From Pontibacter pamirensis (GTDB lineage Bacteria > Bacteroidota > Bacteroidia > Cytophagales > Hymenobacteraceae): DNA of 64,000 nt. The stretch spans positions 146,525-210,524 of the forward strand of contig NZ_SSNI01000006.1 of NCBI RefSeq assembly GCF_010015475.1, read 5' to 3'. The position numbers were made by a program, and so were the translations under genes. Shown here piece by piece: positions 26,237 through 34,746 of the stretch (position 1 is its first letter; every line of letters begins with the position of its first letter). A model generated the notes under the pieces. The model was not told where the DNA came from. It saw nothing but the letters and a program-made list of their open reading frames with translations, and did not search any database.

Positions 26237-26288
26237 CTTGTATTAACAGAAAAGTGAGGGCAACCTGATGCCTCCACACATTATATGA

Positions 26289-26906
26289 TTATTGTCTGAT
26301 AGCGGCTAATAGTTTCTTATCCATCGGCTTTACTTTAGATGGGTAAAAGGCTACTACGCTACCGTTCTCATCAATCAGGTATTTGCTGAAGTTCCAGGAT
26401 GGCTCTTCCTTGTTAGGGGCGTTTTGCTGCAGCCACGTGAAGAGCGGGTGCTTGTCCTCGCCTACCACGGATACTTTCTCGAACATAGGGAATGTAACAC
26501 CATAGTTCTTCTGGCAGAAAGAAGCAATCTCCTCGTTACTGCCTGGCTCCTGGCCGCCAAAGTTATTTGCCGGGAAACCGAGCACCACCACCTCGTTGCC
26601 ATGTGCTTCGTGCAGTTGCTGCAACTCGGCATATTGTGGTGTATAGCCGCATTCAGAGGCGGTGTTCACCAGCAGCACTTTTTTGCCTTTGTAATCAGAA
26701 AAATTCACGTTTCTGCCATCCAGCGTCTTCATCTGAAAACCATAGAAATCGCTGGTTTGTGCATTCGGGTTTGAGGTAGTTTCTGTTGCCATCGTTTCTG
26801 AATCTGAGGTTAAGTTCTGGCTTGCACTGTTCTGGCAAGCTACAAAAACAGCAAGCAGGCCCATTAACGCTGCTGCCTGTAACATGAAAGTAAAAGTTCT
26901 GGTCAT
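26289..26906 (-). CDS. Glutathione peroxidase-family lipoprotein
   Basis: This 205-aa protein has a lipoprotein signal with Cys23 (AVFVACQ) and a glutathione peroxidase fold. The catalytic Cys85 lies in NTASECGYTP, with GFPANNFGGQEPG carrying the Gln and WNFSKYLID the Trp of the catalytic tetrad. Such bacterial Cys-type enzymes usually use thioredoxin rather than glutathione. The lipoprotein signal places it in the periplasm or at the outer membrane. It lies 53 nt upstream of the menA stop on the opposite side from argS. Confidence 0.92.
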   Translation of the reverse strand: MTRTFTFMLQAAALMGLLAVFVACQNSASQNLTSDSETMATETTSNPNAQTSDFYGFQMKTLDGRNVNFSDYKGKKVLLVNTASECGYTPQYAELQQLHEAHGNEVVVLGFPANNFGGQEPGSNEEIASFCQKNYGVTFPMFEKVSVVGEDKHPLFTWLQQNAPNKEEPSWNFSKYLIDENGSVVAFYPSKVKPMDKKLLAAIRQ

Positions 26907-27019
26907 GCTATACGACTAAATTTAACAAAATACCTCTTAAGCTGCTCTTCTAACAGAAAAGTCTGCCACATGTTTCGTAAAATGTGCGGCAAATTAACCC
27001 TTATAATTAACAAGAAATC

Positions 27020-28810
27020 TTACATCCTCTCCGGCACCTCAATACCCAACAGGCTCATGCTGTGCCGGATAAAGCGGGCTACCATGGCAGACAGTGCAAT
27101 ACGGAAATTTCGCGCCTGCTCGTCAGTTTCGTTGAAGATAGACACCTCCTGATAAAAGCGGTTGTATGCCTTCGCCAACTCATATCCATAGTTTGCAATT
27201 ACAGACGGCGCAAACAGGTTCCCGGCTTCTTTGACCACAGCCGGATAATTCACCAGTTGCACAATCACCTCCTGCTCCGTCTCGTGCAGGCTTTCTACTT
27301 TATCAAAAGCGGAAACATCCACGGTTATACCCATTTCGCCTGCCTTGCGAAGTATAGCGGAAATACGTGCGTGTGAGTATTGAATGAATGGACCTGTGTT
27401 GCCCCGGAAGTCAATGGACTCCTGCGGGTTGAACAGCATGCGCTTCTTCGGGTCTACCTTCAGCAGGAAGTATTTCAGGGCACCCATCGCCAGGGTATGG
27501 TAAAGTTCCTTTGCCTGTTCATCGGTGAAGCCTTCAATTTTCCCCAGTTCTTCCGTCTGCTGGCGCGCGGTGTCAATCATTTCCTGCACCAGTTCATCTG
27601 CGTCTACTACCGTGCCCTCTCTGGATTTCATTTTGCCGGAAGGCAGGTCTACCATGCCGTAAGACAAGTGGTAAATGCCTTCAGCGTAGGGCTTGCCCAG
27701 TTTCTTCAGCGTAGCCTGCAGCACCTGGAAATGGTAGTTCTGCTCATCCGCCACCACATAAACCGATTGGTTGTATGGAAAGTCGTTATACTTCAGCTCA
27801 GCTGTGCCCAGGTCTTGGGTAATATATACGGAGGTGCCGTCAGCGCGCAGCAGCAGTTTCTCGTCCAGCCCTTCACCTGTCAGGTCTACCCACACAGAAC
27901 CATCCGGCTTTTTAAAGAAAACCTCTTTCTGCAGGCCTTCCTCTACCCTTTCTTTGCCTAAGGTATAGGTCTGCGACTCGTAGTAGTATTTATCGAAATC
28001 AACGCCAATGTTGCGGTAGGTCTGGTCGAAGCCAGCGTACACCCAGCTGTTCATCTGTTTCCAGAGGTCAACCACGGCTTTGTCGTCCTGCTCCCACTTC
28101 AGCAGCATCTCCTGTGCCTGTAGCATGAGCGGAGCCTTTTTCTTGGCTTCCTCTTTCTCCATGCCCTGCGCCACCAGTTCGTCTACCTGCCCTTTATAAG
28201 CCTTGTCGAACAGCACATAGTACTTGCCCACCAGGTGGTCGCCTTTGATGCCGCTGCTCTCAGGTGTTTCGCCATTACCAAACTTCTCATAAGCCAGCAT
28301 CGACTTGCAGATGTGTATACCCCGGTCGTTTACAAGGTTCACCTTCATCACCTCGTGGCCGTTCGCTTTCAGTATTTCTGCTGTGGAATAACCCAGGAAG
28401 TTGTTGCGCAGGTGGCCCAGGTGTAAAGGCTTATTCGTGTTGGGGGAGGAGTACTCCACCATCACGTTCCGGCCGCTCGGCTCCCCCTGCCCGTAGTTTT
28501 CGTCCTGCATTAGCCCTTTGAACAAGCGCAGCCACTCCTTCTCTTCTATCTCCAGGTTCAGGAAACCTTTCACTACGTTGAAGTTTTTTACCTCCGTCGT
28601 GTTTTCCTTCAGGTGCTCTCCCAGTGCCTGGCCAATCTGCTCCGGGCCTTTGCCTACTTGCTTGGTATAGGGGAAAGTAACAAAGGTAAATGTGCCGGCA
28701 AACTCCTTGCGGGTAGGCTGCAGGGCAATTTGTGAGGCATCAACAGAAATAGAGAACAAAGTTTGCAGCGCCTGACTGATGCTTTGGCTAAGAACGTTTT
28801 GAAGTTGCAT
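27020..28810 (-). CDS. argS: Arginine--tRNA ligase
   Basis: This 596-aa class I synthetase charges tRNA-Arg. The HIGH-type motif appears as SSPNTNKPLHLGHLRNN, where HLGH is the signature. MVDLPSGKMKSREGTVVDAD carries the KMSKS-like loop. The C-terminal anticodon-binding domain includes AFDKVESLHETEQEV and RFYQEVSIF. The open frame runs upstream into arginase, but the family start MQLQNVL at 28810 is correct. The start overlaps the arginase stop by one base (TAATG), so translation is probably coupled. Confidence 0.96.
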   Translation of the reverse strand: MQLQNVLSQSISQALQTLFSISVDASQIALQPTRKEFAGTFTFVTFPYTKQVGKGPEQIGQALGEHLKENTTEVKNFNVVKGFLNLEIEEKEWLRLFKGLMQDENYGQGEPSGRNVMVEYSSPNTNKPLHLGHLRNNFLGYSTAEILKANGHEVMKVNLVNDRGIHICKSMLAYEKFGNGETPESSGIKGDHLVGKYYVLFDKAYKGQVDELVAQGMEKEEAKKKAPLMLQAQEMLLKWEQDDKAVVDLWKQMNSWVYAGFDQTYRNIGVDFDKYYYESQTYTLGKERVEEGLQKEVFFKKPDGSVWVDLTGEGLDEKLLLRADGTSVYITQDLGTAELKYNDFPYNQSVYVVADEQNYHFQVLQATLKKLGKPYAEGIYHLSYGMVDLPSGKMKSREGTVVDADELVQEMIDTARQQTEELGKIEGFTDEQAKELYHTLAMGALKYFLLKVDPKKRMLFNPQESIDFRGNTGPFIQYSHARISAILRKAGEMGITVDVSAFDKVESLHETEQEVIVQLVNYPAVVKEAGNLFAPSVIANYGYELAKAYNRFYQEVSIFNETDEQARNFRIALSAMVARFIRHSMSLLGIEVPERM

Positions 28811-29781
28811 TAATGTATCGTTGTACTTTTTAACTCTCGGTGTAAAATAGCAGTGGTAGCCGTCTCCAGAATCTCGAAGGCATTCTCGGCCATGGTGTTC
28901 TCCGTATCCAGCGTCGGGTTTATCTCCGTCATTTCGTAGCATACCACGCGGGGGTCCTGCAGCAGGGCGAAGTTCAGTTCCTGTGCTTCCTCTACAGTTA
29001 AGCCAACCTCTACCGGGGTTCCGGTGCCTTTAGAGAACTTGGAGTCGAGGCTGTCGACGTCGAACGACACGTAAAGAATATCACAATCGCGCAGGCGCTC
29101 GAGCGTTTCTTCGGCCACCTTTTGGGCTCCTTTTTGCGCAAACTCTTTATAGGTAAAGTTCTTGATGCCGTGCTTCTCCATCAGGTAGTCTTCCGGCTCC
29201 TCCGTGTCGCGCACTACAATGTATACCAGGTGCTCCGGCTTTAGTTTTGGTCCCTCATACCCCAGTTTCTTAAGCGAGTTCCAAAAGAAAACAGTCTCTT
29301 GGGCAGGGTCGTTTATCTGGCGCTCCAGGTTATCAATGTTCAGGGCCATGGCCAGCGGCATACCGTGCACGTTGCCGGATGGAGAGGTATACGGCGAATG
29401 GATGTCAGCGTGTGCATCAATCCAGATAACGCCCAGCGTTTTGTCCGGGTAAGCGGCTTTTACGCCGGCTATCGTGCCGTGGGCGTTCGAGTGGTCGCCT
29501 GCCAGCACCAGCGGGAACATGCCCATGCCAATAGTTTGCTCTACGGCATTCACAATGTTCTTCTGCACCGTCAGGATACTATCAATACGGTGCGCGTTGG
29601 GGAAGACATCCTTGTCAAAAAGGGTGTAGTTGAGGTCGGGAACGCTGACAGAGTTGAAACGCTTGAAATAGTCAGACCCCTTGTCTAGGCACGCCACCTT
29701 CAAGGCCTCAATGCCCATACTCGCCCCCCTCGTTCCGGCACCCAACTCCGATCTTACTTCTATCAGTTTAATTTTCTTCAT
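28810..29781 (-). CDS. Arginase
   Basis: This 323-aa member of the ureohydrolase family splits arginine to ornithine and urea. Manganese-site motifs are LAGDHSNAHG, WIDAHADIHSP and SFDVDSLDSKF. The substrate loop SPSGNVHGMP matches arginases (SGNxHG) rather than agmatinases, and GTGTPVEVGLT is also arginase-like. It lies upstream of and overlaps argS, and is divergent from arginine decarboxylase. A formimidoylglutamase or agmatinase role is less likely but not excluded. Confidence 0.88.
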   Translation of the reverse strand: MKKIKLIEVRSELGAGTRGASMGIEALKVACLDKGSDYFKRFNSVSVPDLNYTLFDKDVFPNAHRIDSILTVQKNIVNAVEQTIGMGMFPLVLAGDHSNAHGTIAGVKAAYPDKTLGVIWIDAHADIHSPYTSPSGNVHGMPLAMALNIDNLERQINDPAQETVFFWNSLKKLGYEGPKLKPEHLVYIVVRDTEEPEDYLMEKHGIKNFTYKEFAQKGAQKVAEETLERLRDCDILYVSFDVDSLDSKFSKGTGTPVEVGLTVEEAQELNFALLQDPRVVCYEMTEINPTLDTENTMAENAFEILETATTAILHRELKSTTIH

Positions 29782-29985
29782 ATTATCACGTTAGCTCTTC
29801 ACTGGCACCTGTTTTGCAAAAAGCTGTCGTTGCTACATGCAAAACGCCGGTGAATTTATTTTATGAGCTTTTTTGTTTGAATCACAGTATATCAGACTGC
29901 GTTTTACATTATCTGAACAAACTTTTTGCAAAGATGGTAAATAACAGTCAATATTGCATTTTTTCTTATATCACGACCCCTATAA

Positions 29986-31386
29986 ATGGATAAATACACA
30001 GACCTCATACATCAGACGTTTGATTTCCCTACAGATGAGTTTCAGGTAGTAAATGATGAACTGCAGTTCAACGGTATTCCACTGATGGACCTCATCAAAG
30101 AATATGGCACTCCTCTTAAATTAACATACCTACCCAAAATCGGTTCCCAGATTCAGAAGGCAAAGCGCTTGTTCGCAGAGAATATAGAGAAACTGGACTA
30201 TAAAGGCTCTTACACCTATTGCTACTGCACCAAAGCTTCTCATTTTTCTTTTGTGATGGAAGAGGCTTTGAAAAACGGTGTTCATATCGAGACTTCTTCC
30301 GGTTACGACATGCAGATTGTGCGGGCGCTGCACAGGAAGGGCAAGATAGACAAGAACACATATATTATATGTAACGGCTTTAAGCGTGAGCGCTACCGCC
30401 AGTGGATCTCAGAATTGCTGAATGATGGCTTCGTAAACTGCATGCCGATACTCGATCACCTGGGCGAAATAGAGTATTACAAGGAGAACGTGAACGTGAA
30501 GACTAAGGTAGGCATCCGGCTGGCTTCTGACGAAGAGCCAAAGTTTGAGTTCTATACCTCCCGCCTCGGTGTGCGCTACGAAGATGTGAACCAGCTATAT
30601 GAGCAGCAGATAAAGCCAAACCCTAAGTTTGAGCTAAAGATGCTCCACTACTTTATTAACACAGGCATCAAGGATACCTCTTACTACTGGTCTGAGTTAA
30701 GCCGGTTTCTGCGCAAGTACTGTGAATTGAAGAAACTGTGCCCGGAACTCGACACAGTGGATATCGGTGGAGGCTTTCCTATCAAAACCTCTATTCAGGT
30801 AGACTACGACTACGGCTATATGATACAGGAGATTCTGCGCATTATCAAGCGTATCTGTGCCGAAGAGGGGGTGCCGGAGCCAAACATCTTTACGGAGTTC
30901 GGAATTTTTACGGTAGGCGAAAGCGCCGCGAACATTTACTCTGTTTTGGACGCAAAGCTGCAGAACGACAAGGAACTATGGTATATGATTGATGGTTCTT
31001 TTATCACAAACCTGCCGGACGCATGGGCACTGAACCAGCGCTGGCCTTTGCTGTCAGTAAACCATTGGGACAAAGAATACCGTAGAATTCAATTAGGTGG
31101 CATGACCTGCGACAGCCAGGACTACTATAACTCGGAGATGCACTCATTCCAGGTGTTCCTGCCGAAGATACCGAAGGATGAGCCGCTTTACATTGGTTTC
31201 TTCCATACTGGGGCTTACCAGGAGCAGTTGAGTGGTTACGGCGGCATCAAACACTGCCTGATTCCTTCGCCGCAGCACATTCTGGTGGACCGCGATGAGA
31301 ACGGCGAGCTAAAGCACTGGCAGTTTGCTCCGGAGCAAACGCCTGAATCTATGCTGAAAATTCTGGGCTACGAAGTAGAAGCCTAA
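29986..31386 (+). CDS. speA: Arginine decarboxylase (PLP fold III)
   Basis: This 466-aa enzyme is a PLP-dependent decarboxylase of the alanine-racemase fold, of the type found in Bacteroidota as arginine decarboxylase (agmatine and polyamine synthesis). The PLP lysine is in YCYCTKASHFSF, and the phosphate-binding glycine motif is VDIGGGFPI. A C-terminal domain with QLSGYGGIKHCLIP lies near the dimer interface. It is shorter than the E. coli SpeA. It is divergent from arginase across 204 nt, so the two fates of arginine may share a control region. Confidence 0.85.
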   Translation: MDKYTDLIHQTFDFPTDEFQVVNDELQFNGIPLMDLIKEYGTPLKLTYLPKIGSQIQKAKRLFAENIEKLDYKGSYTYCYCTKASHFSFVMEEALKNGVHIETSSGYDMQIVRALHRKGKIDKNTYIICNGFKRERYRQWISELLNDGFVNCMPILDHLGEIEYYKENVNVKTKVGIRLASDEEPKFEFYTSRLGVRYEDVNQLYEQQIKPNPKFELKMLHYFINTGIKDTSYYWSELSRFLRKYCELKKLCPELDTVDIGGGFPIKTSIQVDYDYGYMIQEILRIIKRICAEEGVPEPNIFTEFGIFTVGESAANIYSVLDAKLQNDKELWYMIDGSFITNLPDAWALNQRWPLLSVNHWDKEYRRIQLGGMTCDSQDYYNSEMHSFQVFLPKIPKDEPLYIGFFHTGAYQEQLSGYGGIKHCLIPSPQHILVDRDENGELKHWQFAPEQTPESMLKILGYEVEA

Positions 31387-31484
31387 ATTCTAAATTAAAG
31401 GAACGGAATATTATGGCAAAATTGTTTGGCTTTTAAACTAATTGAATTATTTTTGATTTGAAATCCTCTGAAAAGTATACTATC

Positions 31485-31649
31485 ATGAAGAAAGTTATTT
31501 TATTTGGCTCCCTGTGCTTAGCTTTGGGTATGGCCTCTTGCAAGACTTACTGTCCGGCTTATAACTATGCAACTGTTGAAAAACCGGCACAGCAAGAAGT
31601 AACGGCTACCACCCCTGCAGGCGAAGCAACTGATGTAGCTAAAAGCTAA
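31485..31649 (+). CDS. Small lipoprotein of unknown function
   Basis: This 54-aa protein has a lipoprotein signal (LALGMASCK), giving a mature peptide of about 30 residues with a second Cys (TYCPAYNYA) and a Thr/Ala-rich tail. Small lipoproteins with a CxxYCPAY-like start are common in Bacteroidota; function unknown. ATG at 31485; an upstream TTG in the same frame is less likely. Confidence 0.7.
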   Translation: MKKVILFGSLCLALGMASCKTYCPAYNYATVEKPAQQEVTATTPAGEATDVAKS

Positions 31650-31673
31650 ACTGAACCACATTCTTTTCCATAT

Positions 31674-31700
31674 AAAAAGCCGGCCTACGCCGGCTTTTTT
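31674..31700. terminator. Bidirectional terminator
   Basis: Stem AAAAAGCCGGC (31674-31684) pairs with GCCGGCTTTTT (31689-31699) around loop CTAC, with A- and T-runs on both sides. It serves the small lipoprotein gene and, in reverse, gmhB, whose last codons lie inside the stem. Confidence 0.9.
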
Positions 31701-32215
31701 GTTTTCTGCAGTATAAGTTGTGCAGCTTCCCACAGGTCCTGCGCCTGCCAAGGGTGTGTCTGCGCAGGGTGCTGCTCTCCCACCAGAATAGAAGCTACGC
31801 CTACTTTGGCCGCGGCCTGCAGGTCGCGTAGCGTGTCTCCCACCATCCACGACGCTCCTGCATCGATGTTATACTTAGCAATTGCCTTCTCAAACATCAG
31901 GCTGTCCGGCTTGCGCGACAGTGACTCTGAGTAATTGGGGTGGTGAGGAGCATAGTAGATGGCGTCAATCAGTGTATTACATGACTCCTGCAGCTTTTGG
32001 TGGCAGGCAAGCACATCGGTTCGCTGGTACAATCCTTTGGCTACGCCCGCCTGGTTTGTAACCACTATCAGCAAATAACCGTTTTCCTTCAGCAACGCCA
32101 GGGCCTCCGGCACACGTGGCAGCACCTCGAACTCCTCTAACTTATAGGTATAGTCTCCCCGCTCGCGGTTCAAAACACCATCGCGATCCAGGAAGACACA
32201 TTTGTTATTTTTCAT
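31685..32215 (-). CDS. gmhB: HAD-family heptose-bisphosphate phosphatase-like protein
   Basis: This 176-aa HAD phosphatase resembles GmhB, which makes heptose-1-phosphate for lipopolysaccharide core. Motif I is FLDRDGVLNRE, motif II VVTNQAGVAKG, motif III RKPDSLMFEKA and motif IV MVGDTLRDLQAA. The loop before motif III (YYAPHHPNYSESLSRKP) lacks the cysteines that bind zinc in classical GmhB. It could therefore be a zinc-free variant or act on another phosphate ester. The symbol is given for family, not proven substrate. Confidence 0.78.
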   Translation of the reverse strand: MKNNKCVFLDRDGVLNRERGDYTYKLEEFEVLPRVPEALALLKENGYLLIVVTNQAGVAKGLYQRTDVLACHQKLQESCNTLIDAIYYAPHHPNYSESLSRKPDSLMFEKAIAKYNIDAGASWMVGDTLRDLQAAAKVGVASILVGEQHPAQTHPWQAQDLWEAAQLILQKTKKPA

Positions 32216-32356
32216 GGGTGAACAGGTACGGTTGAGGCGCTAAATTATAAAATATTACGTTTAGGTAAAGCAGCCAACGCGGCACAAGGTTTGAGAGGCA
32301 GCTGTAAAACTTTAACTGGTTATACTACGGAGGCACATTTACAAGTTTAGTTCGAA

Positions 32357-33703
32357 ATGAGAGTAGCAATAATAGGAGCTGGTATATCGGGGTTAGCGTT
32401 GGCATACTACTTACAGAAGCTGGGTATCCCATATGATCTGTTTGAGGCTACCGCACACGTGGGCGGCAACATCCGTACAATGAAAGTGCACGAGTACCTG
32501 CTCGAGATGGGCCCTAACTCGCTGCAAAGCACGCCTGAGTTGAAAGACCTGGTGCGGGAACTGAAACTGGAGCGGGAAGTGATGTATGCCGCCCCTGAAA
32601 GTGATCACCGCTATGTTCTGCGCGCCGGCACCTATACCAGGCTGCCGTCTTCCCCTTTTTCGCTTTTGTCCAGCGATTTTTTCTCCTGGAAGTCAAAGTA
32701 CCGTATTCTGAAGGAGAAGGACGTACCGCCTGCCGACATCGACTATGAAACAGTAGCACAGTTCTTCGAGCGGCGATTCGGCGGTAAAACAGCAGCGTAC
32801 ACCGTCAGCCCTTCTATGTCCGGCATCTATGCGGGAGACCCGGAGAAGTTGCTTATTAAGAAGGCGCTTCCCAAGCTGAAAGAACTGGAGATGCGGTACG
32901 GCTCCGTGCTGAAGGGGCTAGTGCAGCAGAAAAACAGCTATACCCGGCAGAAGACGTTTTCGTTTGCCAAAGGCATGCGCACCTTGCCCAAAGCCATTGC
33001 CGAAAAGCTCATCTCGCTGCATACCGAGCACCGCGTGGAGATGATTACGCGCAGCCAGGGTAAGTATATTGTTTCCTGCGCCTCCCCCGGCGACTACGAC
33101 ACCGAAGAGTACAACCTGCTGGTGCTTGCACTTCCCGCCTACCAGGCAGCAGAGCTCCTGCAGTACACGTTTCCTGGCTTTTCGGCAGCGATGCAGAACA
33201 TCCATTACCCTCCCCTGGCAGTGGTGCACACGGTTTACAACCGCAAAGATGTCACATACTCTCCCATGGGATTTGGAGCCCTGCACCCGAAGTTAGAGCC
33301 CGCTTTTGCCACAGGCTCTGTCTGGAGCAGCTCTGTATTTGACGGGCGCTGCCGCCCGCACGAAGTGCTGTTTACGACCTTTGTAGGTGGAAGCCAGGCG
33401 CCGGAGAAAGCGCTGATGGAGCGACCGAAGCTGCTTCAGGCTGTGCATGAGGAGCTGTCGGCACTCCATGGTATTTCCGCCGATAAGCCGAACTTCCAGC
33501 ACGCCTACCTCTGGAAGCATTCTATTCCGCAATACGACATGCACATAGAAGACGCCCATACAACGGCCAAAGACCTGGAGCAGGAAGGCCTTTTCATCTC
33601 TGCTAACTGGCAATCGGGGGTGTCTGTGGCAAACTGCATTCACTATGCAAAGGAGCTCGCTCACAAAATTAATTTAAAGCGCCCTCATGTCCTCAATAGC
33701 TGA
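32357..33703 (+). CDS. hemG: Protoporphyrinogen/coproporphyrinogen oxidase (FAD)
   Basis: This 448-aa FAD enzyme is of the HemY/HemG type and oxidises porphyrinogen in heme synthesis. The N-terminal dinucleotide fold is IIGAGISGLALAYYL with FEATAHVGGNIRT. Further family segments are EMGPNSLQ, FFERRFGGKTAAYTVSPSMSGIYAGDPEKL and a C-terminal GLFISANWQSGVSVANCI FAD-contact region. It is followed after 17 nt by a glycosyltransferase. Confidence 0.9.
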   Translation: MRVAIIGAGISGLALAYYLQKLGIPYDLFEATAHVGGNIRTMKVHEYLLEMGPNSLQSTPELKDLVRELKLEREVMYAAPESDHRYVLRAGTYTRLPSSPFSLLSSDFFSWKSKYRILKEKDVPPADIDYETVAQFFERRFGGKTAAYTVSPSMSGIYAGDPEKLLIKKALPKLKELEMRYGSVLKGLVQQKNSYTRQKTFSFAKGMRTLPKAIAEKLISLHTEHRVEMITRSQGKYIVSCASPGDYDTEEYNLLVLALPAYQAAELLQYTFPGFSAAMQNIHYPPLAVVHTVYNRKDVTYSPMGFGALHPKLEPAFATGSVWSSSVFDGRCRPHEVLFTTFVGGSQAPEKALMERPKLLQAVHEELSALHGISADKPNFQHAYLWKHSIPQYDMHIEDAHTTAKDLEQEGLFISANWQSGVSVANCIHYAKELAHKINLKRPHVLNS

Positions 33704-33708
33704 TTACC

Positions 33709-33716
33709 TATATTTG
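33709..33716 (+). promoter_or_regulatory. Candidate -7 element abutting the glycosyltransferase start
   Basis: TATATTTG fits TAnnTTTG exactly and sits 4 nt before the ATG at 33721, in the 17-nt gap after hemG. No -33 box is visible. The spacing is the same as at the ABC-F gene. Confidence 0.3.
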
Positions 33717-33720
33717 AGGT

Positions 33721-34455
33721 ATGAAAGACTCGTTGGTGATCATCCCAACTTATAATGAGCGTGAGAATATTGAGGCAATGATCCGGAAGGTCATGCTGTT
33801 GGCCCACCCGTTCGACCTGTTGATTGTCGACGATGGCTCACCGGACGGCACAGCTGACCTTGTCCGGGACATGCAGTTCATGTACCCCGGGCGCCTGCAC
33901 CTCGAAACCCGCAAAGGGAAGTTAGGCCTAGGCACGGCCTATATCCATGGCTTTAAATATGCCCTGCACCGGGGCTATGAATTTATTTTTGAGATGGATG
34001 CCGACTTCTCGCACAACCCTGACGACCTGATTCGCCTCTACCATGCCTGCGCCGTCGACGGCTACGACATGGCCATCGGCAGCCGCTACATACAGGGTGT
34101 AAACGTGATAAACTGGCCAATGAGCCGTGTGCTGATGTCTTATTTTGCAAGCGCTTACGTGCGCATGGTTACCGGTATGCCTATAGCCGACACAACTGCA
34201 GGCTTTAAGTGCTACCGCCGCAAAGTGCTCGAAACTATACAGCTGAATAATATCCGCTTTGTGGGCTATGCCTTTCAGATAGAGATGAAGTTCCTGACTT
34301 ACAAATACGGCTTCAAGATAAAGGAAGTGCCTATCATTTTTACAGACCGCACCAAAGGCGTATCCAAAATGTCGTCCGGCATCTTTAAGGAGGCTGTGCT
34401 GGGGGTGCTGCAAATGAAAATCAACAGCTATTTCCGCCACTTCGACAGGTACTAA
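33721..34455 (+). CDS. Polyprenol-phosphate mannose synthase-type glycosyltransferase (GT2)
   Basis: This 244-aa GT-A fold enzyme is of the DPM1 type and transfers a sugar, probably mannose, from its nucleotide to a polyprenol phosphate on the inner leaflet. Motifs: IIPTYNERENI at the start, LLIVDDGSPDGTAD, the metal-binding FEMDADFSHNP and the later FKCYRRKVLE. It has no C-terminal membrane domain, so it is the soluble catalytic class. Length is typical. Confidence 0.9.
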   Translation: MKDSLVIIPTYNERENIEAMIRKVMLLAHPFDLLIVDDGSPDGTADLVRDMQFMYPGRLHLETRKGKLGLGTAYIHGFKYALHRGYEFIFEMDADFSHNPDDLIRLYHACAVDGYDMAIGSRYIQGVNVINWPMSRVLMSYFASAYVRMVTGMPIADTTAGFKCYRRKVLETIQLNNIRFVGYAFQIEMKFLTYKYGFKIKEVPIIFTDRTKGVSKMSSGIFKEAVLGVLQMKINSYFRHFDRY

Positions 34456-34549
34456 ATAATATCCTCCGTTCTTCTTTTGCCCTGGTTTGATTGTGCCGAT
34501 GAATGGCATGTCATTACGTTTTCCTGCAGTGCTTTCGTCAGTTCATCAG

Positions 34550-34570
34550 CAGGTGCCTCTGGGGTACCTG
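34550..34570 (+). terminator. Possible terminator hairpin
   Basis: Eight base pairs (CAGGTGCC with GGTACCTG, one G-T) form in the 291-nt gap before the TerC gene. The T-run is poor. Nothing else is recognisable in this gap. Confidence 0.35.
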
Positions 34571-34746
34571 TCTTACTTGTTGATCAGTAGCATATTACCT
34601 ACCTGCCTCTTTTCCTGCTCGTCTTCAGTTCAAATTATAATTCTTCCTCTTTCTTTAGAACTGTAGCCTTTTCCACTAAATTTACGGGTTACAAAATAAA
34701 ACAGTACCTCTGGTTTTTAGAAGTAACACCTGTTTACCCCGCTATT

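Noticed and set aside
28811..28942. N-terminal extension of arginine--tRNA ligase
   Set aside because: It lies inside the arginase coding region, and the family N-terminus begins at the ATG at 28810.
34456..34746. Possible small RNA or tRNA before the TerC gene
   Set aside because: No cloverleaf could be drawn; only one weak hairpin is present.
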